Origin: JALORV01 sp963712485
GTDB lineage: Bacteria; Pseudomonadota; Gammaproteobacteria; Burkholderiales; Burkholderiaceae_F
Reading direction: 5' to 3'
Length of the DNA stretch: 64,000 bases
Assembly (NCBI GenBank): GCA_963712485.1
Contig: CAVQID010000036.1
Location: 62,001 to 126,000 of the forward strand
Shown here: positions 17,390 to 25,988 of the stretch, piece by piece
How positions within the stretch are numbered: the stretch's first letter is position 1
Layout of the letters: each line of letters begins with the position of its first letter
Translations under genes and position numbers: made by a program
Notes under the pieces: model-generated
What the model was told of the DNA's origin: nothing
The model's input: only the letters and a program-made list of their open reading frames with translations
Database searches by the model: none

Positions 17390-18931
17390 TCAGGAGGAAC
17401 AGGACAGGTGCAGCGACTGCGCCCAGTCGGGTGGCTCGGCGGCGTAAGCCTCGTGCTCGGGCTGCTCGTCGTACGGCCGCGCCAGGATCGCGTGCAGGCG
17501 CGCGATCTCGCTGAAGTCGCGTGGACCGTCGTCGCCACGCGCCTTGCGGATCGCGGTCTCGGCCAGGTGATTGCGCAGCACGTACTTCGGATTGACCTGA
17601 TTCATGCGTGCCATGCGCTCGGTGTCGTCGCTCTGCTCCTGTGCAAGGCGCTCGCGGTACAAGGCTGCCCAGGAATCGAAAGCGGCGCGGTCGACGACGA
17701 GGTCGCGCACCGCGGCATCTTCTTCCGGCGTCGTCGCATCGCGGCGCAGCGTCGCCAGCTGGCGCCAGAAACGGGTCCAGTCGGTGCGGTTGGCGTCTAG
17801 GAGTTCAATGAGGCGATTGATCAGCGCCTCGTCCTCGCGTTGCGACGTGACGAGGCCCAGCTTGGCACGGAACACGGCGTCGATCGCGCGTGCGTATTCA
17901 TCAAGATAAACGTCGATGGCCGCCTTGGTCGCATCGATGTCCTCGGTGAGCGGCACGAGCGCCTGTCCCAGCGCGTACAGATTCCAGTGGCCGATCTGCG
18001 GCTGCATGCTGTAGGCGTAGCGCCCGTGCTCGTCGCTGTGATTGCAGACGTGTCCGGCATCGAAGCCGTCGAGAAAGCCATAGGGCCCGTAGTCGATCGT
18101 CAGGCCGAGGATCGACATGTTGTCCGTGTTGAGTACGCCGTGACAGAAGCCGACGCCCTGCCACTGCGCGACGAGGCGCGCGGTTCGGCGGGCGACCTGC
18201 TCGAGCCACGCGAGGTACGGCTGCGTGGCGCTGCGCGCCTCGGGATAGAAGCGATCGATGACCAGGTCGGCCAGTTGCCTCAGTGCGTCGTGCTGTTCGG
18301 TCCAGTAGAAGTATTCGAACGAGCCGAAGCGGATGAAGCTAGGCGCCACGCGCGTGACCACCGCGGCCGTTTCGACGGTCTCGCGAAACACCGGGTAATC
18401 CGCTCCGGTCACGGCAAGCGCACGGGTCGTCGGAATGCCGAGCCCGTGCATCGCCTCCGATGCAAGAAACTCGCGGATCGACGAGCGCAGGACGGCACGG
18501 CCGTCGCCCATGCGCGAGTAAGGAGTCTTTCCGGATCCCTTCAGCTGGATCTCCCAGCGGCCGCCGTCCGGGCCGGTCACTTCCCCGAGCAGCAGCGCGC
18601 GCCCGTCGCCGAGACGCGGCACGTAGACGCCGAACTGGTGCCCCGAATAGACGGCAGCGAGCGGTTCGCTGCCTGCCAGCGGCAGGTTGCCGGTCAGCGC
18701 TTCAATGAATTGCGCATCGTCAAAGCGCGCGGGCGTCAGACCCAGGCGCGTCGCCATGCTGTCAGAGCGGGCCACGAGGTACGGCTCGGGCAGCGGCGTC
18801 GGTGCCACGCGCGTGTAGAAGAGGTCGGGCAGCCGGGCGAACGAATTGTCGAACGCCAAGCCGGCGTCGACCGCCTGCCGTTCGAAGGCCGGGTCAATTG
18901 CTCGGTCAGATGGGGTTACGCGGGCGTCCAA
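17390..18931 (-). CDS. selO: SelO (YdiU) protein AMPylator
   Basis: SelO is a pseudokinase-fold enzyme that transfers AMP to Ser, Thr or Tyr of target proteins and is linked to oxidative stress. Family signatures are complete: LAFDNSFARLPDLFYTRV, GDGRALLLGEV, LKGSGKTPYSR, MGDGRAVLRSSIREFLASEAM and GVLNTDNMSILGLTIDYGPYGF. The protein ends in the Cys-Ser-Ser tail (LSCSS) expected of Cys-type SelO. The 513-residue version starts at TTG 18931 with GGAG upstream. A longer start at ATG 19024 would add 31 residues that do not resemble the family. It is divergent from the acyl-CoA ligase at 19107. Confidence 0.93.
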   Translation of the reverse strand: MDARVTPSDRAIDPAFERQAVDAGLAFDNSFARLPDLFYTRVAPTPLPEPYLVARSDSMATRLGLTPARFDDAQFIEALTGNLPLAGSEPLAAVYSGHQFGVYVPRLGDGRALLLGEVTGPDGGRWEIQLKGSGKTPYSRMGDGRAVLRSSIREFLASEAMHGLGIPTTRALAVTGADYPVFRETVETAAVVTRVAPSFIRFGSFEYFYWTEQHDALRQLADLVIDRFYPEARSATQPYLAWLEQVARRTARLVAQWQGVGFCHGVLNTDNMSILGLTIDYGPYGFLDGFDAGHVCNHSDEHGRYAYSMQPQIGHWNLYALGQALVPLTEDIDATKAAIDVYLDEYARAIDAVFRAKLGLVTSQREDEALINRLIELLDANRTDWTRFWRQLATLRRDATTPEEDAAVRDLVVDRAAFDSWAALYRERLAQEQSDDTERMARMNQVNPKYVLRNHLAETAIRKARGDDGPRDFSEIARLHAILARPYDEQPEHEAYAAEPPDWAQSLHLSCSS

Positions 18932-19106
18932 GATGCATGCTCCGGGAATGATTCTACGGGGCGCGATTCGGCGCTCCCGGGATTCGGTCGCCAACTTGAC
19001 GCGGCCCCGCCGACTCTTGAGCATGTGGGGCTGCTGCGGGCAATACCAAGCCGCGCGGGACGGCCAGCGGCCAACACCATCCAGAGAACACCAAAGGAGA
19101 CTTGCC

Positions 19107-20753
19107 ATGCTGCAGGGCCTGATGATGCGCACGCCGTTGCTGATCTCGTCACTGATCACGCACGCGGATCGCCATCACGGCGACGTGGAGATCGTTTCAC
19201 GCCGCGTCGAGGGGGACGTCCACCGCACCACCTACCGGGAATTGCACCGCCGCTCGCGGCAGCTTGCGAACGCGCTCGACAGCCTTGGACTGCGCACGAG
19301 CGAGCGCGTGGCGACGCTGGCTTGGAACGGCTATCGGCACATGGAGCTGTACTTCGCGGTTTCAGGATCCGCCGCCGTCCTGCATACCATCAACCCGCGT
19401 CTTCACCCGGAGCAGATCGCCTGGATCGTCAACCACGCCGAAGACCGCGCGATGTTCTTCGACCTGACGTTCCTGCCGCTGATCGAGGCGATCGCGCCCC
19501 ACTGCAAGACCGTGCAGCACTGGGTGGTGATGACCGACCGCGCGCACATGCCGGCGACGTCAAAGCTTGCCGATCTCAAGTGCTACGAGGAGGTTCTCGG
19601 CAGCCACTCGGACCAGTACACCTGGCCCGAGTTCGACGAGAACGCCGCCTCGTCGATGTGTTACACGTCGGGTACGACGGGCAATCCCAAAGGCGTGCTC
19701 TATAGCCACCGCTCGACGGTGCTGCATACGCTGGCCGCGGCGCTGCCGGATGCGTTGAACGTGTCGGCGCGCGACGTGATCCTGCCGGTGGTGCCGATGT
19801 TCCATGTCAACGCCTGGGGTCTGCCGTATGTCGCGGCGATGACCGGATGCAAGATGGTCTTTCCGGGTCCGCATCTCGACGGCAAGTCGCTGTACGAGCT
19901 TTTCGAGGCCGAGAAAGTGACCTGCTCGGCGGGCGTGCCGACGGTATGGCAGGGCCTGCTGACTTTCGTCGAGGCCAACGGGCTGCGCTTCTCGACGATG
20001 AACCGGACGGTGATCGGTGGCTCGGCCTGCCCGCCGGCAATGATCAAGCTATTCCAGGACAAATACGGCGTCCACGTGCTGCACGCGTGGGGCATGACTG
20101 AGATGAGTCCGCTCGGGACGGCGTGCACTTTCAAGCAGAAACATCTGACGTTGCTGGCCGAGGAGCGCGTGAAACTGCAGTACAAACAGGGGCGGGTGCT
20201 CTACGGCGTCGACATGAAGATCATTGGCGACGACGGCGGTGACCTGCCGTGGGACAGCACCTCGTTCGGCGACCTGCTGGTGCGCGGACCGTGGGTGATG
20301 CGCGAGTACTACAAGGACAACGGCGGCAACCCCCTGAAACACGACAGGCAGGGCACGGACTGGTTCCCCACCGGCGATGTCGCGACGATCGATGCCGACG
20401 GTTTCATGCACATCACCGATCGCAGCAAGGACGTGATCAAGTCGGGCGGTGAATGGATCAGTTCGATCGAGATCGAGAACGTCGCGGTGTCGCACCCGGC
20501 GGTCGCGATGGCGGCGTGCATCGCGGCCAGGCATCCGAAGTGGGATGAGCGACCGCTGCTAATCGTGATGAAGAAGCCGAACGCGGAGGTCAGCAAGGAG
20601 GAGGTGCTGGCCCACTACGACGGCAAGGTGGCGAAATGGCAGGTGCCCGACGACGTTGTGTTCGTCGAAGCGATCCCGCTGGGTGCAACCGGGAAGATGT
20701 TGAAGACCAAGCTGCGCGACCAGTTCGCGGACTACAAGCTGCCTACTGCCTAA
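19107..20753 (+). CDS. Fatty-acyl or carboxylate CoA ligase
   Basis: An AMP-forming acyl-CoA synthetase. The AMP-binding P-loop is SSMCYTSGTTGNPKGVLYSHR, motif A5 is HAWGMTEMSP, and WFPTGDVATIDADG and the RSKDVIKSGGEWIS hinge follow. The catalytic Lys lies in PLGATGKMLKTKLR near the C-terminus. The 548 residues fit medium/long-chain or methylmercaptopropionate-type ligases. ATG 19107 follows AAAGGAGA. It opens a plus-strand cluster with an importer and beta-oxidation enzymes, so it probably activates the imported acid; chain length cannot be assigned. Confidence 0.93.
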   Translation: MLQGLMMRTPLLISSLITHADRHHGDVEIVSRRVEGDVHRTTYRELHRRSRQLANALDSLGLRTSERVATLAWNGYRHMELYFAVSGSAAVLHTINPRLHPEQIAWIVNHAEDRAMFFDLTFLPLIEAIAPHCKTVQHWVVMTDRAHMPATSKLADLKCYEEVLGSHSDQYTWPEFDENAASSMCYTSGTTGNPKGVLYSHRSTVLHTLAAALPDALNVSARDVILPVVPMFHVNAWGLPYVAAMTGCKMVFPGPHLDGKSLYELFEAEKVTCSAGVPTVWQGLLTFVEANGLRFSTMNRTVIGGSACPPAMIKLFQDKYGVHVLHAWGMTEMSPLGTACTFKQKHLTLLAEERVKLQYKQGRVLYGVDMKIIGDDGGDLPWDSTSFGDLLVRGPWVMREYYKDNGGNPLKHDRQGTDWFPTGDVATIDADGFMHITDRSKDVIKSGGEWISSIEIENVAVSHPAVAMAACIAARHPKWDERPLLIVMKKPNAEVSKEEVLAHYDGKVAKWQVPDDVVFVEAIPLGATGKMLKTKLRDQFADYKLPTA

Positions 20754-20861
20754 CGGGCGCGTAAACCCTGACCGCACTGCGGCTTTACCGGCTTTAAGGC
20801 CGCCAGTATCCTTCGCCGCCGAATCGCCCGTTGAGTGGCGGACGTACCAAGGAGATCAATC

Positions 20862-22166
20862 ATGATTCGACGTCAGGCGATTGCGTGGGTCGCGGCCGCC
20901 GGTTTTGTGGCGGTGGGCAGCGCTGCATTCGGGCAGGGCAAGGCCGCTCCGGCGGCGAAGGGCGCTCCAGCATCGGCGGTAGCCGCCCAGACGGTCAAGA
21001 TCGCCTATGTCGACCCGCTGTCGGGCCCGTTCGCCGGCGTCGGGACCAATTTGCTGCGACATTTCCAGTTCATGACGGAACAGTTGAACGCGCAGCAGGT
21101 GGCCGGGCCGGGCGTCAAGTTCGAGATCGTGCCGTTCGACAACAAGGCTTCGCCGCAGGAAACGCTGACGCAGCTCAAGCAGGTCATCGACCAGGGCATC
21201 CGCTATGTCGTGCAGGGCCAGGGCTCCGGCGCGGCACTGGCGCTGATCGACGCGATCGAGAAGCACAACGAGCGTAATCCGACCCAGAGCATCGTGTTCC
21301 TCAACTTCGCGGCGGTCGACCCGGACCTGACGAACAGCAAGTGCAGCTTCTGGCACTTCCGCTTCGACGCGAACACCGACATGAAGATGGAGGCCTTGAC
21401 CACCTACGTGAAGGATCGTCCTGAGGTCAAGAACGTGTTCCTGATCAACCAGAACTACTCGCACGGCCACCAGGTCTCGCGCGTGGCGAAGGAACTGCTG
21501 GCGACGAAGCGGCCGGACGTCAAGATCGTCGGCGACGACTTGCACCCGCTCGGGCAGGTGCGCGACTTCGCGCCGTACATCGCCAAGATGCGGGCGGCCA
21601 ATGCCGACACCATCATTACCGGCAACTGGGGGCCGGACCTCGCGCTGCTGATGCGGGCCGCCCGCGATGCGGGACTCAACGCCAACTTCTATACCTACTA
21701 CGCGGGTGTGATCGGCACGCCGACGGCCGTCGGTGCAGCCGGCGAGAATCGCATGCGTCAGGTGTCGTACTGGCATCCGAACATCGCGCCGAACTATCCC
21801 TTCGAGAAGGCCGCGCAGGACTTCAAGAAGCGCTTCAATGAGGAGTGGTACGCGGTGTCGACCTACACGTCGCTGATGACGCTGGCCGAAGGCATCAAGC
21901 GGGCGAAGTCGACGGACCCTCTGCGCGTCGCCTACGCGATGGAAGGCGTGAAGATGAACGCGCCGCACGGTGAAATCGAGATGCGCACGACCGACCACCA
22001 GTTGCTGCAGCCGCTGTGGGTCTCGTCGTGGACCAAGGTCGGCGGGCCGAACAAGCATGACGTCGAGAAGACCGGCTACACGTGGAAGACCGAGGCGGCG
22101 TATCCGACCTACGTGGCGTCGCAGCCGACCAGTTGCCAGATGAAGCGGCCGGCGCGGCCGCAGTAG
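20862..22166 (+). CDS. ABC transporter substrate-binding protein (branched-chain amino acid type)
   Basis: Residues 1-25 are a signal peptide (ending AAFGQ), after AAGGAGATCAATC. The mature part is a two-lobed periplasmic-binding type I fold of the LivJ kind (KIAYVDPLSGPFAGVGTN; GIRYVVQGQGSGAALALIDAIEKHN; NADTIITGNWGPDLALLMRAARDAG). It is cut off from the permease genes by a terminator at 22189-22217, which would let the binding protein be made in excess. Members of this family also bind urea, aromatic or aliphatic acids. Given the ligase and beta-oxidation genes, a carboxylic acid is more likely here than an amino acid; that is an inference. Confidence 0.93.
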   Translation: MIRRQAIAWVAAAGFVAVGSAAFGQGKAAPAAKGAPASAVAAQTVKIAYVDPLSGPFAGVGTNLLRHFQFMTEQLNAQQVAGPGVKFEIVPFDNKASPQETLTQLKQVIDQGIRYVVQGQGSGAALALIDAIEKHNERNPTQSIVFLNFAAVDPDLTNSKCSFWHFRFDANTDMKMEALTTYVKDRPEVKNVFLINQNYSHGHQVSRVAKELLATKRPDVKIVGDDLHPLGQVRDFAPYIAKMRAANADTIITGNWGPDLALLMRAARDAGLNANFYTYYAGVIGTPTAVGAAGENRMRQVSYWHPNIAPNYPFEKAAQDFKKRFNEEWYAVSTYTSLMTLAEGIKRAKSTDPLRVAYAMEGVKMNAPHGEIEMRTTDHQLLQPLWVSSWTKVGGPNKHDVEKTGYTWKTEAAYPTYVASQPTSCQMKRPARPQ

Positions 22167-22188
22167 GCGCGCCGCTCCCGATGCCGAG

Positions 22189-22217
22189 ACCGGCCCGGAC
22201 ACCCGGGCCGGTTTTCT
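22189..22217 (+). terminator. Intra-operon rho-independent terminator after the binding-protein gene
   Basis: A perfect 10-bp stem (ACCGGCCCGG / CCGGGCCGGT, loop ACAC) is followed by TTTTCTTTG. It lies 23 bases after the binding-protein stop and just before the first permease gene. It probably lets some polymerase read through to livH, giving more binding protein than membrane components. Confidence 0.88.
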
Positions 22218-22230
22218 TTGTCCCGCCGTG

Positions 22231-23187
22231 ATGCTTGAAGCGACACTCAGCCAGGCCCTGTACGGCGTCAGCTACGGACTGCTGCTGTTCATGCTGGCCG
22301 CGGGGCTCACGCTGATCTTCTCGATGATGGGCGTGCTCAACTTCGCGCACGCGAGCTTCTACATGCTCGGCGCCTACGTTGCGTATCAGTTTTCGGCGTG
22401 GTTCGGTTTCTGGTTCGCGCTCCTGGCGGCGCCGCTGCTGCTCTTCATCCTCGGGGTGCTGGTCGAGCGCTGGGGCCTGCGGCGCGTGCACAAATGGGGG
22501 CATGTGCCGGAACTGCTCTTCACCTTCGGCCTGTCGTACATCATCGTTGAACTGGTGCAGGTCATCTGGGGCCGCGCTGCCGTGCCGTACCGTGTCCCGG
22601 TTGAACTCGACGGTCCGGTCACCTGGCTGCAGGAAATCGGCATCACGTTCCCGCAGTACCGCATGTTCATGATGGCGGTGGCGGTCGGCATGCTGGCAGC
22701 CATCTGGCTGCTGCTGACGCGCACGCGCATCGGCCTCGTGATCCAGGCGGCACTGACGCATCCGCAGCAGGTGGAAGCTCTGGGCCACAACGTTCCGCGC
22801 GTCTTCATGCTGGTCTTCGGCGGCGGTTCGGCGCTCGCGGGGCTGGCCGGGGTCGTCGGTGGCAACGCGTTTGTCACCGAGCCGGCGATGGCCGGCACCG
22901 TCGGGGCGATCGTCTTCGTCGTCATTGTCGTCGGCGGCATGGGTTCGCTTGCCGGGGCATTCATCGCTGCGTTGCTGATCGGGCTGCTCGAAAGCTTTGG
23001 CAAGGTGTCCGATTTTTCGATTGTCCAGCTGCTCGCCACGATCGGCATGCCGCTCGCGCCGGATTCGACCCTCTATCCGCTGCTCGGTCTGACGCTCTCG
23101 CAGGTCGCGCCGGTGCTGCCCTATCTCGTGCTGGTCTTGATCCTGATCGTGCGGCCCAAAGGCCTGCTCGGCACGCGGGAGGACTGA
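22231..23187 (+). CDS. livH: Branched-chain-type ABC permease, LivH-like
   Basis: A 318-residue polytopic permease with about eight hydrophobic helices, opening LYGVSYGLLLFMLAAGLTLIFSMMGVLNFAHASFYMLGAY, the LivH signature. The family's HNVPRVFMLVFGGGSALAGLAGVVGG segment is present. ATG 22231 is used; a GTG three bases earlier is equally possible. No strong ribosome-binding site is visible because it lies right after the terminator. It is 3 bases upstream of livM. Confidence 0.93.
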   Translation: MLEATLSQALYGVSYGLLLFMLAAGLTLIFSMMGVLNFAHASFYMLGAYVAYQFSAWFGFWFALLAAPLLLFILGVLVERWGLRRVHKWGHVPELLFTFGLSYIIVELVQVIWGRAAVPYRVPVELDGPVTWLQEIGITFPQYRMFMMAVAVGMLAAIWLLLTRTRIGLVIQAALTHPQQVEALGHNVPRVFMLVFGGGSALAGLAGVVGGNAFVTEPAMAGTVGAIVFVVIVVGGMGSLAGAFIAALLIGLLESFGKVSDFSIVQLLATIGMPLAPDSTLYPLLGLTLSQVAPVLPYLVLVLILIVRPKGLLGTRED

Positions 23188-23190
23188 GTC

Positions 23191-24492
23191 GTGCCCGAGC
23201 TGCGCGTGATCACATTCCGGCCGTTGAACTTCGGGCGCTGGGTCATTTGGGGATTCACCGCGTTGCTGTTCGCGCTGCTGCCGGCGTTCTTCAGCAAGGG
23301 CTTCGCGCTGACGCTGATGTCGCAGATGGGCATCATGATCGTGTTCGCGCTGAGCTACAACATGCTGCTCGGGCAGAGCGGCATGCTGAGCTTCGGCCAC
23401 GCGGTGTACTCAGGTCTCGGGGCGTTCTTCGCGATGCACGCGATGAACCGAATCGCCGCCGGCAGTCTCGACTGGCCGGTGTCGCTGCTGCCGCTGATCG
23501 CCGGGCTTGCGGGTGGGTTTTTCGGCGTGATCTTCGGTTACCTGACGACGCGCAAGGCCGGCACGCCGTTCGCAATGATCACGCTGGGCATCGGCGAGAT
23601 GGTGTTCGCGGCATCGCTGATGTTCCCCGGCTTCTTTGGCGGCGAGGGTGGAATTACCGGCAACCGCACGGCCGGCTCGCCGCTGCTCGGCATATCGTCG
23701 CTGACATTCGGGCCGCAGCTGCAGGTGTACTACCTGATCGCCGTGTGGTGCTTCGCCTGCATGGTGGCGATGTTCGCACTGACGCAGACGCCGCTCGGAC
23801 GCATCGCCAACGCGGTGCGCGACAACCCGGAGCGGGCGGAGTTCATCGGCTACAACACGCAGCGCGTGCGCTGGCTGATGCTGATCCTCTCGGGCTTCTT
23901 CGCGGGTATCGCTGGCGGGCTCACGGCGATCAACTTCGAGATCGTCAGCGCCGAGAACGTCAGCGCCGTGCGCTCGGGTGGCGTGCTGCTGGCCGCCTTC
24001 ATCGGCGGTGCTAGCTTCTTCTTCGGGCCGATTCTCGGCGCGATAGTGTTCATCTTCTTCGCGGTGGCGCTGTCGGAGTACACCAAGGCGTGGCAGCTGT
24101 ACCTCGGTGTGTTCTTCGTCGCGCTCGTGATGTTCGCGCCGGGCGGGCTGGCGAGCCTGCTGCTGATGAACCTGCGCGTGATGAAGTTCGGCAAGTTCCG
24201 GCGCTTGCGTGATCCCTATGTGGGGGTGCTCCTCACCGCCCTCGTCGTGATGCTCGGCGGCGTGATGCTGGTCGAGCTGACTTACCACGTGACACTCGAC
24301 ACCGGCCAGGGACCGGTCGCGCACCTGTTCGGCATGCCGATGGACACCGGCGCACCCGGCCCGTGGGTGATGGCGGCCTTCGTGCTGATGTGCGGGGCCA
24401 TCGCGTTCGAGTATTACCGGCGCCATTTCACGCGGCGCTGGAGCGAGATCCAGATCGAGATCGAGGACTGGATCCGGGACAACCCGTCATGA
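23191..24492 (+). CDS. livM: Branched-chain-type ABC permease, LivM-like
   Basis: The second permease of the importer starts at GTG 23191 behind GGGAGGACTGA. It has the LivM core (LLGQSGMLSFGHAVYSGLGAFFAMHAM; GRIANAVRDNPERAEFIGYNTQRVRWLM) and about nine to ten hydrophobic helices. At 433 residues it is longer than E. coli LivM on the C-terminal side, where an extra hydrophobic pair (residues about 345-410) precedes a charged tail. Its stop overlaps the livG start (ATGA). This gene is free of the frame breaks that begin just downstream. Confidence 0.93.
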   Translation: MPELRVITFRPLNFGRWVIWGFTALLFALLPAFFSKGFALTLMSQMGIMIVFALSYNMLLGQSGMLSFGHAVYSGLGAFFAMHAMNRIAAGSLDWPVSLLPLIAGLAGGFFGVIFGYLTTRKAGTPFAMITLGIGEMVFAASLMFPGFFGGEGGITGNRTAGSPLLGISSLTFGPQLQVYYLIAVWCFACMVAMFALTQTPLGRIANAVRDNPERAEFIGYNTQRVRWLMLILSGFFAGIAGGLTAINFEIVSAENVSAVRSGGVLLAAFIGGASFFFGPILGAIVFIFFAVALSEYTKAWQLYLGVFFVALVMFAPGGLASLLLMNLRVMKFGKFRRLRDPYVGVLLTALVVMLGGVMLVELTYHVTLDTGQGPVAHLFGMPMDTGAPGPWVMAAFVLMCGAIAFEYYRRHFTRRWSEIQIEIEDWIRDNPS

Positions 24493-25246
24493 CGCTCGGC
24501 GCTTGAACTCGCCGGCGTGCACAAGCGCTTCGGCAAGACCGAGATCATCCGCGGCATCGATCTCGCGATACCGGCCGGCGAACGACACGCGATCATCGGT
24601 CCCAACGGCGCCGGCAAGTCGACGCTGTTCAACCTGATCAGCGGCCGCTTTGGCGTGTCGTCGGGGACGATCCGGCTCAATGGCGATCCGATCACGAACC
24701 GCAAGCCGTTCGAGATCAACCGCATGGGACTGGCGCGCAGCTTCCAGATCACCAACATCTTCCATCGGCTGTCGGTGTTCGAGAACCTGCGCTGCGCCGT
24801 GCTGTGGTCGCTCGGCCACCGCTACGCGTTCTGGAAGAATCTGAACAAGCTGGACGACGCCGAGGAGCGCGCCGAGGAACTGCTGCAGCGGGTCGGCCTG
24901 CGGCGCCGACGGGACACGCTTGCCGGCCTGCTGACCTACGCCGAGCAGCGCGCGCTCGAGATCGGCATCACCATCGCCGGCGGCGCGAACGTGATCCTGC
25001 TCGACGAGCCGACGGCCGGCATGAGCCGCGCCGAGAGCAAGCGCGCGGTCGATCTGATCCGCGACGTCACCGAGGGCCGCACGCTGGTGATGGTCGAGCA
25101 CGACATGGGCGTCGTGTTCGGCCTCGCGGACCGCATCTCGGTGGTGGTCTACGGCCAGGTGATCGCCACCGGCACGCCCGCGGAGATCCGCGGCGAATGC
25201 CGCGGTCAAGGAGGCCTATCTCGGCCAGCATGCGGAGGGAACGTGA
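24489..25246 (+). CDS. livG: ABC importer ATPase, LivG-like (two frame breaks as read)
   Basis: The expected start ATG 24489 overlaps the livM stop, but a base too many at about 24498 puts it out of frame with the rest. From 24517 the frame gives a clean LivG-like ATPase: Walker A GPNGAGKST, Q-loop FQITN, a signature-like region LLTYAEQRALEI, Walker B VILLDEPTAGMS and the switch His in MVEHDMG. Another extra base at about 25192 breaks the last 16 codons. In the corrected frame it ends KEAYLGQHAEGT with TGA at 25244-25246, overlapping livF. The uncorrected frame runs directly into livF and looks like a fusion. Confidence 0.85.
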
Positions 25247-25957
25247 GCGCCGAGCTGCTGCTGCGCGTCGAAAACCTGCAGGCGTACTACGGCAAGAGCC
25301 ACGTGCTGCACGGCGTCGATCTTGCCGTCGGGCGCGCGGCGAGATCGTCAGCCTGCTCGGCCGCAACGGCGTCGGTCGCTCGACGACGGCCAAGGCGATC
25401 ATGGGACTGGTGGACTGCACCGGCACGATCGACTTCAAGGGCCGCGACCTGACGGGGCTGAAGACCTACGAGATCGCGCATCTCGGCGTCGGCTACGTGC
25501 CGGAGAACCGCGACATCTTTCCGACGCTGACCGTCGACGAGAACCTGCAGGCTCGGGATCAAGGGCGGCACGCGCCGGCCGCTGGAGCTACGACGACATG
25601 TACCGGCTGTTCCCGCGGCTGCGCGAGCGCGCATCGCGCACGCAGGCCGGCGTGCTGTCGGGCGGCGAGCAGCAGATGCTGACGCTCGCGCGTACCATGA
25701 TGGGCGATCCGGAACTCGTCATCATCGACGAGCCGACCGAGGGCCTGGCGCCGATGATCGTCGAACTGGTGGCCAACTTCCTGCGCGAGCTGAAGGAGCC
25801 GCGGCCTCTCGATCCTGCTGATCGAGCAGAAGCTCACGATCGCGATGCAGATCTCGCAGCGGGTCTACGTGATGGGGCACGGGCACATGGTCTTTCACGG
25901 CACGCCCGACGAACTCAAGCCAACCAGCTGATCCGCCAGGAGTGGCTCGAAGTCTGA
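25243..25957 (+). CDS. livF: ABC importer ATPase, LivF-like (several frame breaks as read)
   Basis: GTG 25243 starts the second ATPase (MSAELLLRVENLQAYYGKSHVLHGVDLAVG). The conserved sequence then jumps between frames at about 25335, 25551, 25577, 25800 and 25920. Read across the breaks it is intact: LLGRNGVGRST (Walker A), VGYVPENRDIFPTLTVDENL, VLSGGEQQMLTLARTMM (ABC signature), VIIDEPTEGLAP (Walker B), and an end at ANQLIRQEWLEV. The Walker A has Arg-Ser where Lys-Ser/Thr is usual (GVGRST), as is normal for LivF. It completes the importer. Breaks with preserved protein on both sides suggest sequence error. Confidence 0.8.
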
Positions 25958-25988
25958 GCGACTGGTGTACTTGCCGGAGTTCAGTCCC

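Noticed and set aside
17840..19705. A 621-codon plus-strand frame opposite selO
   Set aside because: High-GC shadow of selO and the ligase gene; the translation is arginine- and histidine-rich and lacks a domain or ribosome-binding site.
21895..23400. A 501-codon minus-strand frame opposite the importer genes
   Set aside because: Glu/Arg/Gln-rich shadow of two permease genes with clear membrane helices on the plus strand.
24517..25452. A natural LivG-LivF fusion
   Set aside because: The joined frame exists only because one base too many near 25192 removes the normal livG end; the proper livG tail and stop are visible one frame over and overlap the livF start.
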